From contig SHYT01000003.1 in assembly GCA_009692665.1 (NCBI GenBank), positions 97,879 through 161,878 of the forward strand: a stretch of DNA of 64,000 bases. The letters run 5' to 3'. The translations under genes and the position numbers were made by a program. The stretch comes from Dehalococcoidia bacterium. Lineage in GTDB: Bacteria; Chloroflexota; Dehalococcoidia; Lucifugimonadales; SHYT01. The number at the start of each line of letters is the position of its first letter. Position 1 is the first letter of the stretch. Positions 16,570 through 27,703 of the stretch are shown here, piece after piece. The notes beneath the pieces are model-generated. The model ran no database searches. It had not been told where the DNA came from and saw nothing but the letters and a program-made list of their open reading frames with translations.

Positions 16570-18453
16570 GTGTTAGGGATGGAACAGGCCTGGCTGCAGC
16601 CCGCGATCTGCGCGGTGGCGTTTGTGGTGATCGCCCTGCCGGGTCGCGTGCTGCCGCGCAGCGGCGCGTGGCTGGGGCCGCTCGCTATCCTCTCCGCGTT
16701 CGTCATCTTCTGGTTCGTGCTAAGTGACCTGCTGAAGAACGGCCCCGCGACGTTTAGCTTCACGTGGCTTGAGGCCGGTGACGTCCGGATCATGTGGGGC
16801 ATGATTCTGGATAACCTCTCGGTGTCGATGCTCGGCCTGGTGAGCTTTGTAGCCCTTGGCGTGCAGGTCTACTCATGGGCGTACATGTCGGGCGAGCCGC
16901 GGTTTGGCTGGTATTTCGCTGTCCATTCGCTCTTTGCCGCGTCCATGATGGTGCTGGTTCTGGCGGACAACCTGCTGTTCATGTACATCGCGTGGGAGCT
17001 GGTCGGGCTTTGCTCCTACCTGCTGATTGGCTTCTACTACGAGCGCCGCTCCGCTGCCGAGGCGGCGAAGAAGGCATTCGTCACGACCCGCATCGGCGAC
17101 GTGGGGATGCTCATCGGCATCCTTTTGCTTTATAAGACAGTGGGTACGTTCGACATTTCTGGAATCATCCATGCCGCCCAACACGTTGGCGAGCCGGGTA
17201 ATCCCCTTTCCTCGGTAATGCTAACGGTCTCCATGCTCCTCATCTTTGCGGGCGCGGTGGGCAAGTCGGCCCAGTTCCCGCTGCACGTCTGGCTGCCGGA
17301 CGCCATGGAAGGCCCCACGCCGGTCAGCGCCCTCATCCACGCAGCGACGATGGTGGTGGCGGGCGTGTACTTGGTGGCGCGCATGTTCCCCGCCTTTGAG
17401 ATGGCCCCCACCGCGATGACCGTGGTGGCAGTTATCGGGCTGATTACGGCGCTGCTTATGAGCTTCTTGGCCGTTGTCATGACGGACATCAAACGTGTGC
17501 TCGCCTACTCGACGGTGAGTCACCTGGGCTTCATGATGCTGGCACTTGGCTCGTTTGGAGTGGGCGCGGCCATCTTCCACCTGTTCACACACGCCTTCGC
17601 CAAGGCGATGCTCTTCTTGAGCGCGGGCAGCGTCTCGCACGGCGTGCACGGCAAGCTGGACATGCGCGAGATGGGCGGGCTGCGCTCCAAGATGCCGGTT
17701 ACGTTCGCGTGCATGGCCATCGGCGCACTGTCGCTGGCGGGGCTGTTCCCGCTGAGCGGCTTCTTCAGCAAGGACGCCGTTCTTGGCACAGTCTTGGCTG
17801 GGCGCGGGCCGGTGTTCTTTATTCTCACATTGGTTGCAGCGTTCTTCAGCGCGTTCTACATGGCCCGCCTGGTGCTGGTGGTGTTCACCGGTCAGCCGCG
17901 CAGCCACGAGGCCGAGCACGCGCACGAGTCGCCGGTGCTGATGTTGATTCCGTTGGTTGCGTTAGCGCTGCTGACTATTGGCGCGACCGTCCTGGCCTTC
18001 CCAATCGCGGGCCACGCGAACTTTGGCCAGTTTATTTATCCGGCAGGTGAGGCCGAGCACTTCCAGTTGTGGCTTGCGGGCCTGTCCACGGTGACGGCCG
18101 GCGCCGGCCTGCTGATGGGCTGGCTCATCTACGGCACGCACGCCATCTCGCCGTCCTTCTTCCGTGACCGGTTCCCGGCCGTCCAACGCGTTCTGGAGCA
18201 CAAGTACTACATCGACGACTTTTACCAGTGGGTCATCGACCACATCGTGCTCGGCGTCGGCGGCTTCGTGGCCCTCTTCGACCGGATCGTCATCAACGAC
18301 GTGGGCATAAACGGGCCGGGCAGGTCGGTCGTTCAGACCGGGAACAAGCTGCGGTTGCACGTGACCGGACAGCTTCCGAACTACGCGATGGTCATGGTGT
18401 TGGGCGCCATTGTTATCGGCGTTATCTGGTGGCTCTTCGCGGTCAGGGCCTAG
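16570..18453 (+). CDS. nuoL: NADH-quinone oxidoreductase subunit L
   Basis: Distal antiporter-like proton-pumping subunit, 627 residues. Core motifs: FMYIAWELVGLCSYLLIGFYY, GKSAQFPLHVWLPDAMEGPTPVSALIHAATMV and the lysine/histidine helices that follow (TMVVAGVYL, STVSHLGFMMLALG, HLFTHAFAKAMLFLSAGSV). The C-terminus has the long amphipathic region ending in a final membrane helix. GTG 16570 or ATG 16579 may be the start. Confidence 0.95.
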   Translation: MLGMEQAWLQPAICAVAFVVIALPGRVLPRSGAWLGPLAILSAFVIFWFVLSDLLKNGPATFSFTWLEAGDVRIMWGMILDNLSVSMLGLVSFVALGVQVYSWAYMSGEPRFGWYFAVHSLFAASMMVLVLADNLLFMYIAWELVGLCSYLLIGFYYERRSAAEAAKKAFVTTRIGDVGMLIGILLLYKTVGTFDISGIIHAAQHVGEPGNPLSSVMLTVSMLLIFAGAVGKSAQFPLHVWLPDAMEGPTPVSALIHAATMVVAGVYLVARMFPAFEMAPTAMTVVAVIGLITALLMSFLAVVMTDIKRVLAYSTVSHLGFMMLALGSFGVGAAIFHLFTHAFAKAMLFLSAGSVSHGVHGKLDMREMGGLRSKMPVTFACMAIGALSLAGLFPLSGFFSKDAVLGTVLAGRGPVFFILTLVAAFFSAFYMARLVLVVFTGQPRSHEAEHAHESPVLMLIPLVALALLTIGATVLAFPIAGHANFGQFIYPAGEAEHFQLWLAGLSTVTAGAGLLMGWLIYGTHAISPSFFRDRFPAVQRVLEHKYYIDDFYQWVIDHIVLGVGGFVALFDRIVINDVGINGPGRSVVQTGNKLRLHVTGQLPNYAMVMVLGAIVIGVIWWLFAVRA

Positions 18454-18466
18454 GTCAAGAGGATAG

Positions 18467-19978
18467 ATGGAAACGCTCGGCGAATACATCCTGCTCATTC
18501 TGACGGCACTTCCGTTCGTCGGAGCGCTCGCGCTGATCTTGTTCCCGACTAACCGGCCCAAGGCGGTTGCGCCGCTTGTTCTGGTCATCACCAGCATTAC
18601 TCTGGTGTTGAGCGTGTATGTCTTCGTTGCCTACGACCGCGTTGCGGGCGGCTACCAGTTCATAGAGCGCTACGAATGGCTCCCGCAGATCGGCGCGTCA
18701 CTGCACCTTGGCATCGACGGCATTGCGGCGGCGATGATGCTGCTGAACGGCGTGGTGGCATTCACCGGCACGCTCGTGTCGTGGAAGCTCGTGACCCGTC
18801 CCAAGGACTTTTTCATCTTGTTCCTCCTGCTGGTGTCCGGCGTGTACGGCACCTTCGCCTCGCTGGACCTGCTGTTTTTCTTCTTCTTCTACGAACTCGC
18901 CGTGCTGCCCATGTACCTGCTCATAGGCGTGTGGGGCAGCACCACCGACTTCAAGACGTTCTTCCGGCCGAAAGAGTACGGCGCGTTGAAGCTGACGCTT
19001 ATGCTGGTGGCAGGCAGCGTGCTGGTGTGGATCGCGCTGCTAGCCATGTGGCAGCAGGGCAGCGATTCTATTGGCAGGCTGACGTTCAACTTCTTCGATC
19101 TGCGCGAGGTCGCGTTCCCACCCACATTCCAAAAGATATTCTTCCCGTTCCTGTTTGTAGGCTTTGGCGTGCTGGCGGGTCTCTGGCCTTTCCACACCTG
19201 GTCGCCGGACGGCCACGTGGCGGCACCGACGTCTGTGAGCATGCTGCACGCGGGCGTGCTGATGAAGCTGGGCGCGTTCGGTATCCTGCGCGTGGGCATG
19301 GAGCTGCTGCCGGAAGGCGCGCGGTCCTGGGGGCCGGTAATGATCGGGCTCGGCTCCGTCAACGTCATCTACGGCGCCGTCTCAGCGTTGGCGCAGAAGG
19401 ACCTCAAATACGTTGTCGGCTACTCCAGCGTCAGCCACATGGGCTACGTCATCATGGGCCTGGGGACGCTCGACCAGATCGGCATAAACGGCGCGGTGAT
19501 GCAGATGTTCTCCCATGGCATCATGACCGCTCTCTTTTTCTGCATGGTAGGCGTCATCTACGAGCGCGCGCACCTTCGCGACATCACCGTGCTGGAGGGT
19601 CTGTCCAAACGGATGGGCTTCGCGGCTGCGTTTCTCACGATTGCCGGTCTGGCGTCGCTTGGCCTGCCCGGACTCAGCGGCTTTGCCGCCGAGCTGGTGG
19701 TGTTCATCGGCATCTTCCGCACGTATCCAATCCTGGGCGTGCTCGCCGTAATTGGCGCAGCGTTGACCGCCGTGTACATCCTACGCCTGCTCGGCAAGGT
19801 CTTCTTTGGCCCTGTGAGCGAGCGCTGGGCGCACCTGACCGACGCTTCGAAGCTGGACATCGCAGCCGCGAGCATTCTGGTGGGCATGCTAGTGTTATGG
19901 GGACTCTACCCGCTTTACATCTACCGCATCATTGACAGTGGTGTGCTGCCCATTGCCAAACGCCTGGTAGGTGGATAA
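18467..19978 (+). CDS. nuoM: NADH-quinone oxidoreductase subunit M
   Basis: Antiporter-like subunit, 503 residues. Visible: FFFFYELAVLPMYLLIGVWG, GLWPFHTWSPDGHVAAPTSVSMLHAGVLMKLGAFG, and SVSHMGYVIMGLG with MFSHGIMTALFF. These contain the conserved lysines and glutamate of the proton path. ATG 18467 lies 13 bases after nuoL with AGAGGAT upstream. It is followed immediately by nuoN. Confidence 0.96.
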   Translation: METLGEYILLILTALPFVGALALILFPTNRPKAVAPLVLVITSITLVLSVYVFVAYDRVAGGYQFIERYEWLPQIGASLHLGIDGIAAAMMLLNGVVAFTGTLVSWKLVTRPKDFFILFLLLVSGVYGTFASLDLLFFFFFYELAVLPMYLLIGVWGSTTDFKTFFRPKEYGALKLTLMLVAGSVLVWIALLAMWQQGSDSIGRLTFNFFDLREVAFPPTFQKIFFPFLFVGFGVLAGLWPFHTWSPDGHVAAPTSVSMLHAGVLMKLGAFGILRVGMELLPEGARSWGPVMIGLGSVNVIYGAVSALAQKDLKYVVGYSSVSHMGYVIMGLGTLDQIGINGAVMQMFSHGIMTALFFCMVGVIYERAHLRDITVLEGLSKRMGFAAAFLTIAGLASLGLPGLSGFAAELVVFIGIFRTYPILGVLAVIGAALTAVYILRLLGKVFFGPVSERWAHLTDASKLDIAAASILVGMLVLWGLYPLYIYRIIDSGVLPIAKRLVGG

Positions 19979-21439
19979 ATGCCAGTGGTAAACCTGTCGC
20001 TTCTATTGCCTGAGTTCCTGGTGGCGGCGCTCGCGTTCGCGGTGTTCGCCGCCGACCTGTTCATGCGGCCCAGGCAGCGGAACGTGCTGTCGGTCGTTTC
20101 GGCCGTCGGCCTCGTCGCCATCGGCGTCTTCACATACTGGTTCCTCCAAGGCAAGAGCGAGAGCCTGTACAACGGCGTCTTGAAGATTGATAACTACAGC
20201 CTCTTCTTCAAAGTCTTTTTTCTAGCGATGGGTGTAATGATCGTCATCGCGTCCGCATCCTTTGTGAAGCAGTACCTCTCGCACCCCGGCGAGTATTACG
20301 GCATCCTGCTCTTTTCCGTGGTGGGCATGATGCTCATGTCCGGCGCGGGTGAACTCCTCACGGCCTACATCTCGCTGGAGTTGCTCAGCTTCAGCCTGTA
20401 CATCATGGCCTCATACGCTCGCGATAACCCCAAGTCCAACGAGGCGGGCATCAAGTACGTGCTGCTCGGCGCGCTGTCGTCCGCCATTCTGCTGTACGGC
20501 ATCAGCATGATCTACGGCGCAACGGGGACGACGACGTTCTCCGACATTGCGGCGGCGCTGCGCAATCTTGATGCAGTCAACCCGCGTTTGCTCATCGGCA
20601 TGGCTCTTGTGTTGGCGGGACTGGGGTTCAAGCTGGCCGCGGTGCCGTTCCATATGTGGGCACCAGACGTGTACGAAGGCGCGCCGCTGCCAGTGACAGC
20701 GTACATCGCCATCGGCTCCAAGGTGGCGGCTTTCGCACTCATGCTGCGCCTCTTCGGCGAAGCCTTTCTCCCTGCCATTGACCAGTGGCGCATGCTCGTC
20801 GCCATTCTGGCCGCGCTCACCATGAGCGTCGGTAACCTGGTGGCGCTGGCGCAGACCAACATGAAGCGGTTGCTGGCGTATTCAAGCATCGCGCACGTGG
20901 GCTATCTGCTCATAGGCATTGCGGCCCTCTCGCCAATGGCGTCCACCGGCCTCATGTTCTATCTGGTCGGCTACTCCGCCACCAACATGCTGCTGTTCGC
21001 CGCGGTCATCGCGTTCTACAACAAGGAGCCACGTGACGACATCAGCGCGCTGGCGGGTCTCGCGGACCGCTCTCCCTTCCTAGCTGGAGCCATGGCCGCC
21101 GCCCTCTTCTCGCTGTCCGGCCTGCCATTCTTTGCGGGGTTCATTGTGAAATTCTACCTATTCAGCGCGGCAACACATGAGGGGCTGCTCTGGCTGGCGG
21201 GGCTCGCCATCTTTAATAGTCTTGTCTCGCTCTACTACTACCTCATGATTATTAAACAGATGTACATCAACCAGTCGCCGGACAAAACGCCTATCCGGGT
21301 ATCGGGCGGCATGGCTGCGCTTGTCATTGCGCTGGTCATCGCCGTATTCGTGATTGGCCTCTATCCCGCCCCATTCGTCGATGTGATTGAAAGTGCCACC
21401 CGCACCATCTTCCCAGCAACGATGATGGCATCCTACTAG
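19979..21439 (+). CDS. nuoN: NADH-quinone oxidoreductase subunit N
   Basis: Antiporter-like subunit, 486 residues. Motifs: LLTAYISLELLSFSLYIMASY, AAVPFHMWAPDVYEGAPLPVTAYIA and SIAHVGYLLIGIAAL. The ATG follows the nuoM TAA with no gap. It ends the nuo operon; no strong terminator follows, and the next locus is a convergent broken transporter. Confidence 0.96.
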   Translation: MPVVNLSLLLPEFLVAALAFAVFAADLFMRPRQRNVLSVVSAVGLVAIGVFTYWFLQGKSESLYNGVLKIDNYSLFFKVFFLAMGVMIVIASASFVKQYLSHPGEYYGILLFSVVGMMLMSGAGELLTAYISLELLSFSLYIMASYARDNPKSNEAGIKYVLLGALSSAILLYGISMIYGATGTTTFSDIAAALRNLDAVNPRLLIGMALVLAGLGFKLAAVPFHMWAPDVYEGAPLPVTAYIAIGSKVAAFALMLRLFGEAFLPAIDQWRMLVAILAALTMSVGNLVALAQTNMKRLLAYSSIAHVGYLLIGIAALSPMASTGLMFYLVGYSATNMLLFAAVIAFYNKEPRDDISALAGLADRSPFLAGAMAAALFSLSGLPFFAGFIVKFYLFSAATHEGLLWLAGLAIFNSLVSLYYYLMIIKQMYINQSPDKTPIRVSGGMAALVIALVIAVFVIGLYPAPFVDVIESATRTIFPATMMASY

Positions 21440-21508
21440 GCGACTGCGGTTTCAGCACCTCTGCCTTGCGTAGCCCATTGGGCCTCGTCGAAGGGATGTC
21501 TTCGTCGG

Positions 21509-22430
21509 CTACCGGTCTTGCGGAACATTTGAATCGTGCGCATTGTGATGGCCCTCCACGCACGCCTCACCATTCGGGCCTTCCAGTTGGATAGTGACGT
21601 GAGAAATGCCAAGCTCTCCGGTTGCAATATTCCTCAGGAGTTGGAGCACCTAGGCCGGGTGCAACATGCCGTTTTGGTTGGTCGTGACGTGTGCGCTCAG
21701 GACTTCGTATCCAGGTGAAATGGTCCACACGTGGATGTCATGGACAGCGCTGACACCGTCAACCTGCTCCAGCCGCTGGCAGAGAACGCCTGTGCGGGGT
21801 GCCTTCCATAAGTACGTGTGTCACTCTCCACAAAAGGCGCGTGGAGCTTACCAGGATAAGACACGCGGTGATTGCACCAAAAATTGGGTCAGCAACGGAC
21901 CAGCCAAACAGAATGGTAAGACCGCCCGCCACAACGACTCCGATAGAACCGAGCAGGTCTCCAATGACGTGGAGGAAAGCACCTTCTACGTTGACATTGC
22001 GGCCGGCAGACCGTTTTAAAATCAGGGCGACAGGGGCGTTCACAACGAGTCCGGCAAGGCCTATGACGACCATGAGTGGAGCTTGAGGTTGGATCGGCGC
22101 TAGGAAACGACGGTACGCCTCAAAGAAAATCCAGCCGGCGATAATCCACAGACTGACTGCATTGAGCAGGGCTGCCAGAACTTCAGCCCGTTGGAAGCCG
22201 AATGTGCGGCCAGCCGACGCCGGGCGCGTGGCTACCCATATTGCAAGCAGCGCGAGCAAAAGCGAAGCGGCGTCCGTGACCATATGGCCTGCATCCGCTA
22301 GCAGGGACAGGCTGTTGGCGCGAAGTCCCCCAACGACTTCAACCACCATGTAACAGGCCGTGAGAGCCAACGCGAACATGAGGCTGTTACGGCTAGCCTG
22401 GTAGGAATCATGCTGGTATTTTTCGTTCAT
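21509..22430 (-). pseudogene. Broken CDF-family cation efflux transporter
   Basis: CzcD/ZnT-type metal-ion/proton exchanger. Residues 1-206 are intact with six helices and metal sites (LLADAGHMVTD in helix 2, HVIGDLLGS in helix 5) up to LMEGTP. There one base is missing in a CCCC run (about 21796-21799), and the reading ends at a short nonsense tail. In the shifted frame the cytoplasmic domain resumes (VLCQRLEQVDGV, VHDIHVWTISPG, SAHVTT), meets an in-frame TAG at 21650-21652 and continues (LLRNIATGELGISHVTIQLE, His-rich tail) to 21509. Two independent lesions indicate a pseudogene. Confidence 0.85.
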
Positions 22431-22556
22431 TTCTCAGTCAATCGGGTGCGTGCATCGCGTGCGTGAAAGGGCAGTAAAGCGGTCACTACCTCAATTTCAT
22501 CTTAGGTTGCTAGGTTAGGAGGGTCAAGAAATAGCGGGCAACCCTAGAAAACTGGC
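22431..22556. other. Divergent intergenic region before the pyrG promoter
   Basis: No gene is supported. It separates the broken CDF gene (-) from pyrG (+) and is AT-richer than its surroundings. The pyrG promoter begins at 22557. Confidence 0.4.
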
Positions 22557-22586
22557 TTGACATAGCCCGAATTCCGCTTTTACAAT
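22557..22586 (+). promoter_or_regulatory. pyrG promoter with long leader
   Basis: TTGACA (22557-22562), 18-base spacer, TACAAT (22581-22586). The start would be near 22593, giving a leader of about 140 bases before the pyrG ATG. No recognisable riboswitch or attenuator hairpin was seen in the leader. Confidence 0.75.
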
Positions 22587-22721
22587 CTTAGGCAAGCATA
22601 GTCATGGTACCAACACTCTATTTCCAGGCGGCTATGCAGGCCACATGAGTTATCAATCCCTCTTGAACTCCACTCCGTTGTCATGGCATACGCCCGAATA
22701 CCATTGGTTAGGGTAGTGTAG

Positions 22722-24404
<1,683 letters not shown>

Positions 24405-24455
24405 GGGCTTGAACTAAAAGGCCCTAGTTGAAAAATTCCTACCCCTTCTCCCACA

Positions 24456-24500
24456 GAGCCTGTCCTGAGCAGAGCGTAGTGGAGTCGAAGGAAGAAGGGT
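24456..24500. repeat. Dispersed intergenic repeat (TCCTGAGC...GTCGAAGG type)
   Basis: GCCTGTCCTGAGCAGAGCGT followed by agtggagtcgaagg resembles the second element at 55129-55222. Such short CG-rich palindromic units are often scattered in intergenic DNA. It lies between pyrG and fsa. Confidence 0.5.
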
Positions 24501-24584
24501 GCAGAAAAAGATGAGGTATCGCTGAATGTATATGCGCCAACCAAATGCACGAACAACGAAATCCTGCTATACTAGGAGGCACCA

Positions 24585-25250
24585 ATGAGACTCTTCCTCG
24601 ATACCGCTAACGTCGAGGAAATTCGTGAGGCTGCCGCCCTCGGCGTTATCAGCGGCATTACAACAAACCCCTCACTAGCTGCCAAAGAGCGCATCGGCGA
24701 TTTGGAGTCCTATAAAGCAGCCATCCTCACTATTACAAAACTCATAGACGGCCCCATCTCCGTGGAAGTAACCGCCTTGGACACCGCCGGCATGGTGCAT
24801 CAGGCGGAAGACATCGCAACGTGGCACCCCAACGTGGTGGTCAAGTTGCCCAGCACCGTAGACGGCTTCAAGGCCATGGCCGTCATGCGCAAGAGGCACA
24901 TCCCGGTCAACCAGACCCTGTGCTTCTCCGTGAACCAGGCTATCCTCGGCGCCGAGCTTGGCGTCAAATACGTCAGTCCATTCATAGGCCGGTTTGACGA
25001 TGAGGGGCAGGACGGGATGGAAGTGGTAAAAGACATCGTAGAGGTCTACAGGACACAAAAGGTGCGTACCCAAGTACTGGCAGCAAGCATCCGCCATCCG
25101 CTGCACGTCGTGCAAGCGGCCAAAGTCGGCGCGGACGTCGCCACCCTCCCCTTCAAAATCCTCATGCAAATGACCCAACACTCCCTGACAGACGTCGGCA
25201 TGGCCAAGTTCACGCAAGACTGGAAAAACGCGACAGGAGGGAGGCGGTAG
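24585..25250 (+). CDS. fsa: Fructose-6-phosphate aldolase / transaldolase-like
   Basis: Short transaldolase family (TalB-like 3B group), 221 residues. Key features: MRLFLDTANVEEI at the N-terminus, TTNPSL (substrate), the Schiff-base lysine in VVVKLPST, PVNQTLCFS and YVSPFIGRFDD, and AASIRHP near the C-terminus. It either interconverts pentose-phosphate pathway sugars or cleaves fructose-6-phosphate; sequence alone does not settle this. AGGAGG lies six bases before ATG. A TATACT abuts that site, but no -35 is apparent. Confidence 0.92.
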   Translation: MRLFLDTANVEEIREAAALGVISGITTNPSLAAKERIGDLESYKAAILTITKLIDGPISVEVTALDTAGMVHQAEDIATWHPNVVVKLPSTVDGFKAMAVMRKRHIPVNQTLCFSVNQAILGAELGVKYVSPFIGRFDDEGQDGMEVVKDIVEVYRTQKVRTQVLAASIRHPLHVVQAAKVGADVATLPFKILMQMTQHSLTDVGMAKFTQDWKNATGGRR

Positions 25251-25418
25251 GATATGTTCCTCCCTTCCTTACCCGCGCAGCGCACCATAAGGCCGCCCAT
25301 GTGCCCTTAAAGCACCGCCTGTAAAGCGCCACACGCCAAATCGACAGTCCAAACCAACCCACGCCGCACCATTCCAATGCCACAACAGGCACTCGGCACA
25401 ACAGAAGAGGAGAACCCC

Positions 25419-26702
25419 ATGAACCTAGCAGAACTAGAAACAAAGACCAAAGAAGAATTGATAGAAATGGCCCAGTCCCTGGGCCTTGAGAACGGGGCCG
25501 GCGCGGGCGCGGTCAAGCGCGAGGACTTGGTCTACCAACTCCTCGAAGCCGAAGCCAAGCAGCAAGGGCTCGTCCTTTCCACCGGCATCCTGGAGCTTGC
25601 GCAGGAAGGCTATGGGTTCCTCCGCGCCAACATGCCCAAGAACGGCCCGGGCGACGTCTACGTCTCCCAGTCCCAAATCCGCCGATTCGGCCTCCGCACC
25701 GGCGACCAGGTCACCGGTCAGGTGCGACCGCCCAAGGAAGGGGAGCGCTACTTCGGCCTCATTCGCGTCGAAGCCATCAACGGCATTGACGCCGAGCAGG
25801 CCCGCAACCGCCCCAACTTTGATAACCTCACCCCCATCTACCCAACGCGCCACCTGAAGCTTGAGACCAATCCCGGCAACCTGGCCCAGCGGATGATTGA
25901 CGTCATCGCGCCCATCGGCGCAGGCCAGCGCGGCATGATCGTATCGCCGCCAAAAGCCGGCAAGACCACCCTGCTTAAGAACATCGCCGCCGGCATCAGC
26001 CAGAACCACCCGGACGTGCAGCTCATGGTCGTGCTCGCCGGTGAGCGCCCTGAAGAAGTCACCGACATCAAACGCTCCATCAAAGGCGAAGTCTACAGCT
26101 CCACCTTTGACGAGCCTGTCGAAGACCACTGCCGCATCGCCGAGCTCTCGCTGGAGCGCGCCAAGCGTCTCGTCGAAAGCGGCAAGCACGTGGTCCTGCT
26201 GCTCGATAGCCTGACCCGCCTCGTCCGCGCCTACAACCTGGCGCTGCCGTCCACGGGCCGCACGCTCTCCGGCGGCGTTGACCCCGCCGCACTCTATCCG
26301 CCCAAGCGCTTCTTCGGTGCCGCCCGCAACACGGAAGAAGGCGGCAGCCTCACCATCATCGCCTCCTGCCTTATCGACACCGGCAGCCGCATGGACGAAG
26401 TCATCTATGAAGAGTTCAAGGGCACCGGCAACTGCGAAATCCATCTTGACCGCCGCCTGGCTGAGAAGCGCGTCTTCCCAGCCCTGGACATCCAGCGTAG
26501 CGGCACCCGCCGTGAAGACCTCATCCTGACCGAGTTGCAGATGAAGCAGGTCGTGCTGCTCCGCCGCATGAGCTCCCTGCTCACCAGCGGCCAGAACGCC
26601 CTCGACCCCACAGAAGCCACCGAGAAAATCCTGGACCGCCTCTCCCGCACCAAGTCCAACGAAGACTTCCTTAAAAACCTCACCCGCGCCGGCAGCGACT
26701 AA
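25419..26702 (+). CDS. rho: Transcription termination factor Rho
   Basis: Hexameric RNA helicase, 427 residues from ATG 25419, which has GAGGAG just upstream (an in-frame ATG at 25377 is less likely). Parts: Rho N-terminal helical domain ([14 protein letters not shown]), cold-shock RNA-binding domain ([20 protein letters not shown]), then the ATPase with [10 protein letters not shown] (Walker A), LLLDSLTRL (Walker B) and the secondary RNA site loop. Short N-terminus, no large insertion. A strong terminator follows. Confidence 0.98.
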   Translation: MNLAELETKTKEELIEMAQSLGLENGAGAGAVKREDLVYQLLEAEAKQQGLVLSTGILELAQEGYGFLRANMPKNGPGDVYVSQSQIRRFGLRTGDQVTGQVRPPKEGERYFGLIRVEAINGIDAEQARNRPNFDNLTPIYPTRHLKLETNPGNLAQRMIDVIAPIGAGQRGMIVSPPKAGKTTLLKNIAAGISQNHPDVQLMVVLAGERPEEVTDIKRSIKGEVYSSTFDEPVEDHCRIAELSLERAKRLVESGKHVVLLLDSLTRLVRAYNLALPSTGRTLSGGVDPAALYPPKRFFGAARNTEEGGSLTIIASCLIDTGSRMDEVIYEEFKGTGNCEIHLDRRLAEKRVFPALDIQRSGTRREDLILTELQMKQVVLLRRMSSLLTSGQNALDPTEATEKILDRLSRTKSNEDFLKNLTRAGSD

Positions 26703-26728
26703 CACCGTCCTGCCTCAACCGACACGAG

Positions 26729-26760
26729 AAGAGGGGAGCCAGTTGGCTCCCCTCTTTTTA
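26729..26760 (+). terminator. rho intrinsic terminator
   Basis: GAGGGGAGCC paired with GGCTCCCCTC, loop AGTT, with flanking AA/TT pairs, followed by TTTTTATTT. Twenty-some bases after the rho stop. Confidence 0.92.
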
Positions 26761-26784
26761 TTTGTAGGTTCACACCGTCGCGCT

Positions 26785-27477
26785 TTAACTCCTCGTCTTT
26801 TGCCAGCAACTACGGCACAGGGGCTTCTTGTACGATGTCTCAGCGTGGTTCCCGCAGATGTGGCAACACTTCTCCGGATAGTCGGGGTTCTGGTATTCAG
26901 CCCAAGAGTCATAGCAAGGATCACAGAGGGGCTTCGACGGCCCTAGGAAAAGAGAGCGCTGGCATCGAATACAAAATCCGGTGTTGGATGTTCGCGCCTT
27001 TCTGTCTTCGATAGATTGGTCAATTTGTGCCTTTGATACATCGATGAATGTGGCACTCTTGAACAACTGTCGGTTGACGTACTCGCGAACCTCTTCAGCA
27101 TCCCGAGGATTGGTAACAAGATAGGCAATTTCCCAAGAGTTATCGGCTGATGACTCGTACAAGTTCATAGAACTTAGGAGGGTGTTCTTTTCACTGAAAT
27201 ATATTTTGGCGTGGAGATCCTGGAGAACGTATAGTTTGGCTCCGTTCGCTACCAACCAACGAAGACAATCAAAGTCCGGATTGTCCTGATTCTCACGGAC
27301 CAAGACTCAAACTTCTACGCCCCTCTGGACAGCTAACGTGAGTGACTTCTCTACATGTCCCAATAGTTTCATGTAAGGGGCAATAAGTACAATGTGGCGC
27401 TCCGCCTCATTGAGAAGGGAAAGCAGTTGGGCCGCAACCTCACTATTTACAAAAACCGCTTTCTCCAAATCTACCAC
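26785..27477 (-). pseudogene. Phospholipase D-like protein with zinc ribbons, broken by a stop codon
   Basis: One continuous frame from GTG 27477 encodes a PLD-like protein: EKAVFVNSEVAAQLL, HIVLIAPYMKLL, then GVEV, an in-frame TGA at 27307-27309 where a codon such as CGA would fit, and VLVRENQDNPDF. The part after the stop has the single HxK motif (LHAKIYFSEKNTLLSSMN) and four CxxC pairs (CIRC/CDPC and CHIC/CRSC). UGA is an ordinary stop elsewhere in the window, so recoding is unlikely. Possible remnant of a nuclease-type defence or repair gene; function not assigned. Confidence 0.7.
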
Positions 27478-27703
27478 CTTTAGCTTCTAGGACTGCTGCA
27501 ATGCCCCCCTAGTCAGTCAACATCCTGCGTCTCTACTTGTCGTCGCGCAAACGCGGGAGCATCCTCATGTCCGGGGACGGATCACTGCCCGTCTCTCTGC
27601 AGGCTTAATCGTTATCACCGCCACGGGGCTGCGACGCATCACCTGCTCCGCAGGAACCAGTCGTACGGCACCCTCACCCTCTGGTGGGTTCTAGGCCACT
27701 GCC

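Noticed and set aside
18676..19935. 419-codon plus-strand frame inside nuoM
   Set aside because: Rich in Arg/His/Gly, no family motif, and entirely within the intact nuoM frame.
21790..21800. Programmed frameshift in the CDF gene
   Set aside because: The downstream frame also contains an in-frame TAG, so a frameshift alone would not give a full protein.
24568..24573. TATACT as promoter of fsa
   Set aside because: It abuts the AGGAGG site, so the mRNA would start after the ribosome site, and no -35 is visible.
25434..26705. Long open frame (423 codons) on the minus strand
   Set aside because: It is antisense to rho over its whole length; Rho has complete family motifs and the other frame is a composition-driven shadow.
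27307..27309. Selenocysteine or UGA reassignment in the PLD-like gene
   Set aside because: The expected residue is a basic one, not Cys/Trp, and UGA ends several intact genes here (for example ymdB and atpB); no SECIS-like hairpin was identified.
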